Assembly (NCBI RefSeq): GCF_023100905.1
Contig: NZ_CP064686.1
Span: forward strand, 2,108,001-2,172,000
Origin: Bradyrhizobium sp. 4
GTDB taxonomy: Bacteria > Pseudomonadota > Alphaproteobacteria > Rhizobiales > Xanthobacteraceae
Length of the DNA: 64,000 nt
Direction: 5' to 3'
Shown here: positions 61,426-64,000 of the stretch, in pieces
Numbering within the stretch: the stretch's first letter is position 1
Layout: every line of letters starts with the position of its first letter
The notes under the pieces: generated by a model
Told to the model about the DNA's origin: nothing
Seen by the model: only the letters and a program-made list of their open reading frames with translations
Database searches by the model: none
Position numbers and translations under genes: made by a program

Positions 61426-61695
61426 ATGGATGAAAGGAAAAAGCTCGAGCATCAGATAGCACTGGCTACTCGGACAGCCGCATACACCTCAGACGAGAAC
61501 ACCGCCAGGAGGCTGCGGCAGTTTGCTGATCAGCTGGGGCGCAAGCTTTCTCCCTCTTCTTCGCGGCGCGCTCAAATCACGGCACGCGCCTATCAGCTTT
61601 GGGAACGGGCCGGACGTCCCTCGGGGCGAGATTTGGATTTCTGGACCCAGGCGGAGCGGGAGTTCAGCCCCGGCGATACTGCGGGCCAAGATTAG
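61426..61695 (+). CDS. DUF2934 domain protein
   Basis: An 89-residue protein. The N-terminal half is a helix (MDERKKLEHQIALATRTAAYTSDENTARRLRQFADQLGRKL); residues 48-77 ITARAYQLWERAGRPSGRDLDFWTQAERE form the DUF2934 motif. GAGGAGGG precedes the start region. DUF2934 proteins are common stress-regulated small proteins in rhizobia; function unknown. Confidence 0.9.
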   Translation: MDERKKLEHQIALATRTAAYTSDENTARRLRQFADQLGRKLSPSSSRRAQITARAYQLWERAGRPSGRDLDFWTQAEREFSPGDTAGQD

Positions 61696-62069
61696 GGGAC
61701 TGGCTCCGCGCGATCTCCTCGCAAAAAATTATCCAGCGCCAGTTGTGTGCACTATCAGACCGTCAGCAAAAACGGACCATCGATCTTCATTGAGCGCACT
61801 GAAACCGACCAGTGCTGCTCACCCATGAAGAATTTGCAGCAATGCTAGGCTTGGACGAGCAAGGCAAGCCGGTCTTTCAACGCTCCATCCTGATCACCAG
61901 CAACCCTTTGCCGCCAGGATGACCACGGGCCGATTCTCACACTCCATGCGGAGTGGCAATTTTGACCGAGGCGAAATCCGTGCTCGACGTGACGCGCGAG
62001 GTGAAGGGCGCCCAAGGAGCCCCCTAATCGCCGCCTCGAGACCGAGTGTCCGAGGCGGCGTAGTGGGCC
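61696..62069. other. gap with a doubtful 36-codon frame
   Basis: About 375 bases. A + frame at 61812-61922 from GTG (MLLTHEEFAAMLGLDEQGKP...) reads like the end of a protein or a tiny gene, without a ribosome site; confidence too low for a call. Nothing else seen. Confidence 0.35.
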
Positions 62070-62576
62070 TCAGTATTTGAACTGCGGCATAGCCTTCAAT
62101 TGGTCCTTGGTCGCGTTGTAGACGACGTGGTCCGGATACCAATTTTCGTTGGCTGCACGCACGGGCCGGTTGGAGCGGTTCACTTCTCCAGTCGCGGCAC
62201 CGGCATTGTTGACGCCAACCGTCGGTTTGTCGGCAGGCGGCGTGGTCGTCGACGTGCGAACGGGCTCGTTGACCCACTTCAGCTTGTCATAGGGCACAGC
62301 AACATAATGCTCGCCCATACCGAGGAATCCACCAACACCCAGGATGACGTTCGCAGTCTTGCCCGACTTGTCGAGAATGACCTCGTTGATGTCGCCGATC
62401 TTCTCGTTGGCTTCGTTGTAGACGTTGACGCCGACGAGCTTGGAAGCCCGCCATTCGCCTTCCTTGTGCGACGAGGCGGCACTATCAGCGGCGGTCTTGG
62501 TCGAGGCAGTTTGCGCCGATGCCGAGCACGTGAACAACGCCGTGGTGAGCAACGCGGCGACGAGATACTTAGACAT
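62070..62576 (-). CDS. PRC-barrel domain protein, exported
   Basis: A 168-residue exported protein: signal MSKYLVAALLTTALFTCSASAQ, then the PRC-barrel WRASKLVGVNVYNEANEKIGDINEVILDKSGKTANVILGVGGFLGMGEHYVAVPYDKLKWV (~42-105), and a C-terminal part rich in Thr/Pro/Asn ending in LKAMPQFKY. PRC-barrel proteins of this size are periplasmic and stress-linked in rhizobia. A hydrophobic 22-residue peptide gene lies directly upstream on the same strand. Confidence 0.93.
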   Translation of the reverse strand: MSKYLVAALLTTALFTCSASAQTASTKTAADSAASSHKEGEWRASKLVGVNVYNEANEKIGDINEVILDKSGKTANVILGVGGFLGMGEHYVAVPYDKLKWVNEPVRTSTTTPPADKPTVGVNNAGAATGEVNRSNRPVRAANENWYPDHVVYNATKDQLKAMPQFKY

Positions 62577-62609
62577 GCGTCTTCTCCGTTTGCAAATAGT
62601 GGGGCGTAC

Positions 62610-62678
62610 TTAGCGCAGCAGCATAATGAGAATGATCAGCGGGATCGGGATTCCGACGAGCCAAAGCAGAATCGGCAT
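62610..62678 (-). CDS. 22-residue membrane peptide
   Basis: A complete tiny gene: ATG at 62676-62678, stop TAA at 62610-62612, with AAGGAGAGATGTC in front, a near-perfect ribosome site at 7 bases. Product MPILLWLVGIPIPLIILIML followed by LR is one membrane helix with a single Arg at the end. It lies between the 62706 membrane-protein gene and the PRC-barrel gene, all on the minus strand, as small hydrophobic peptides in stress operons do. Confidence 0.65.
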   Translation of the reverse strand: MPILLWLVGIPIPLIILIMLLR

Positions 62679-62705
62679 GACATCTCTCCTTTCGTTTTCG
62701 ATGGG

Positions 62706-63560
62706 TTAGCGGTTGGTTGCAGGCGCATACGCCTTCTTGCCCCAAGTGCCGTCGCGAAGCCCGCCGCCTTCAGTGGCAGCCAGCGATGCGCAGAAGGCGC
62801 CGATAAACAGGGAAAGCGTTAGCCAGATCGCAATCTGCATGGCGGCCTTCCTTGCCGCGTCGAGATCAGTTTTCACCTGAGTGACGACGTCGTTGACGCG
62901 CTTCTCGGCGTCCGCCTGGCTTAATCCGGTTCGCGCAGACACGACCTTAGCAACGTAGGTGCGGTCGGCGGGACTGACATCGTTGTCTTTGTGGAAGCTG
63001 TTGGTGAACAGGCGGACCATCTCACCACGCGAGTCGCCAGTCTGCTGGCCCTGGGAGGACGGGTTATCCGAGCGCAGGAGCGTGTCGACGTAGCCGCTCA
63101 TCGGCGAATTCTGTGCAGCGTTCGCGGCGCCCTGCGTCGCGCCAGCAAGCGTTCCGCCTAGCAACGTGGTTGCCGGAGCAGCCAGCAACACAGCGCCGAG
63201 AACCGAGGCGGCCGCCCAAGCTAAAAAGCCATGCGCCGTATCCCGGAAGTGCACCTCGGTGGTCTGCACGCCGACCCACTTCGTGCGGAGACGGCCGGCA
63301 AGATAACCACCTACGGCGGACGAGATCATCGCCATGACGATGAAATATAGACCAGTTCCGATCTTGAAAGTCGTCGCGGACACACCCGAATTGCCCCAGG
63401 GCGACACCACAGAGAAACCCATGCCTGCGCCAAAGGATAGAAGCACGAGCGTAAGGGCGAGAGACGCAACGGCCCCGGCCAGGACGGCAGCCCAGGAAAC
63501 CCCGGCCACCGACGGTTCAACCACCCCGACCTGTGCGTCTTCTCGAAAAGCTTGTGCCAT
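62706..63560 (-). CDS. membrane protein, PhnA-like/TIGR-type family not named
   Basis: A 284-residue inner-membrane protein. Four hydrophobic regions: VSWAAVLAGAVASLALTLVLLSFGAGMGFSVV (~20-50), IGTGLYFIVMAMISSAVGGYLAGRL, FLAWAAASVLGAVLLAAPATTLLGGTLAG, and IAIWLTLSLFIGAFCASLAATEGG at the end. The loop ~170-245 is hydrophilic with ADRTYVAKVVSARTGLSQADAEKRVNDVV. I know the pattern (short leader, VSWAAVLAG) from many rhizobial 'hypothetical/PhnA-like' proteins. ATG 63560 follows GGGAGAAACAA. Head of an operon with the peptide and PRC-barrel genes. Confidence 0.8.
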   Translation of the reverse strand: MAQAFREDAQVGVVEPSVAGVSWAAVLAGAVASLALTLVLLSFGAGMGFSVVSPWGNSGVSATTFKIGTGLYFIVMAMISSAVGGYLAGRLRTKWVGVQTTEVHFRDTAHGFLAWAAASVLGAVLLAAPATTLLGGTLAGATQGAANAAQNSPMSGYVDTLLRSDNPSSQGQQTGDSRGEMVRLFTNSFHKDNDVSPADRTYVAKVVSARTGLSQADAEKRVNDVVTQVKTDLDAARKAAMQIAIWLTLSLFIGAFCASLAATEGGGLRDGTWGKKAYAPATNR

Positions 63561-63676
63561 TTGTTTCTCCCAGCAGCTGTTACCCTGCTTAGAAGATGCC
63601 CAAATGGAACAAAGGTTCCATGCATTCATGCGCCCACAACGACTTTTTGAGTCTTAGAGGAGGCCCACCCGGAGCT

Positions 63677-64000
63677 TTAACGATTGCTATCCGGCGACGG
63701 GGACTTGGCAGCCGAGAACACTTGAGAACACGCCGAGCCGTATCGGTTGCGTCCCTCGGTACGTCGGTGATCTTGGTCGAGACCTCATGCGCGCCCTGCG
63801 TCGCCTGCTGCGCGCTCGGGAGAATTCCTGCGTAGCGGCACCTTGCTCTCTACGGCCGCGGTAATGGCGGACGAGATTTCCAAAGCCGCTCGCTCGTGCC
63901 GCTCATCTACGGGATCGCGGCGACCGACTCATCTATCGCTCCGCTTTGACCTCCGATGCCACGACGGCAAAGCCGTTTCCGGCACCGCCTAGATGTGCCG
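63677..64000 (-). pseudogene. methyl-accepting chemotaxis protein, decayed C-terminus (cut by window edge)
   Basis: Minus-strand reading from the right edge shows MCP signalling-domain pieces in different frames: GAGNGFAVVASEVK (then a stop), AITAAVE, GAATQEFSR, AQQATQGAHEVSTKITDV and TDTARRVL, ending SPDSNR at the stop 63677-63679. These follow the order of an intact MCP tail (GFAVVASEVK ... IAAAVEEQGAATQEIARN ... EVS..I..V). At least three frame changes and internal stops are present. The rest lies beyond base 64000. Confidence 0.8.

Noticed and set aside
63604..63617. GGAACAAAGGTTCC palindrome as an EcfG promoter for the 62706 operon
   Set aside because: No CGTT at 16 or 17 bases in either direction; kept out of the regulatory list.
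1..64000. CRISPR arrays and rRNA genes
   Set aside because: No regularly spaced repeats and no rRNA-like stretches were seen anywhere in the window.

Overview
The window looks like the chromosome of a Bradyrhizobium-type alphaproteobacterium (Nitrobacteraceae). It is GC-rich, the first genes (dxs, xseB, a histone-deacetylase-family gene, an acyl-CoA dehydrogenase) read like the corresponding Bradyrhizobium proteins, it carries many HWE/hybrid histidine kinases and short receiver-only regulators, and some stress genes have GGAAC-N16-CGTT (EcfG-type) promoters. The genus is inferred by recognition; no search was run.

Region 1 (1-9.2 kb) is ordinary chromosome: the 5' part of dxs, xseB, a class II histone-deacetylase-like hydrolase, a periplasmic 5'-nucleotidase, an enoyl-CoA hydratase, an MFS transporter and a long acyl-CoA dehydrogenase, with a REP-like palindrome between the last two convergent genes. 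It ends at a tRNA-Gln(UUG) gene.

Region 2 (9.2-23 kb) is an accessory island, more AT-rich in part. A four-gene + strand operon (10.0-15.1 kb) looks like anti-phage defence: an RloC/PrrC-type anticodon-nuclease ATPase with a CxxC zinc hook and an RxxxE...H triad, a DUF2971 protein, an unknown possibly nuclease-like protein, and an Apea-like HEPN protein with an Rx4H motif. After it come the remnant of one serine recombinase, an intact recombinase overlapped with DUF2924 and DUF3489 genes, a divergent XRE regulator/nuclease-like pair, two DUF5681 genes and a ParB-DNA methyltransferase fusion.

Region 3 (23-40 kb) is a signalling island: a triple-GAF kinase, a frameshifted HWE kinase, a FIST sensor with a hybrid kinase, a decayed IS21 element, a four-PAS HWE kinase with its receiver, and a MEDS protein with a 1039-residue hybrid kinase. 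EcfG-type promoters stand before the FIST gene and the PAS-HWE kinase, linking the island to the general stress response.

Region 4 (39.7-55 kb) is an envelope/stress region: DUF992, a TAXI-like binding protein, an outer-membrane MetA-like protein, an HlyD adaptor, an AraC and a FixJ-like regulator, three DUF1254/DUF1214 genes in tandem, an HdeA-like protein, a receiver and a periplasm-sensing kinase. Seven near-identical CGRWT-TTGCATAG-nCG sites lie upstream of genes here, nearly all in the same orientation as the gene; this is the best candidate for an undescribed local regulon.

Region 5 (55-64 kb) holds small stress-type genes (DUF6894, DUF2934, PRC-barrel, several peptides under 60 residues), an RsbQ hydrolase fused in operon to a PAS kinase, two receivers, and decayed SnoaL-like and chemotaxis-receptor genes. 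Several genes in the window are broken by a single missing base.
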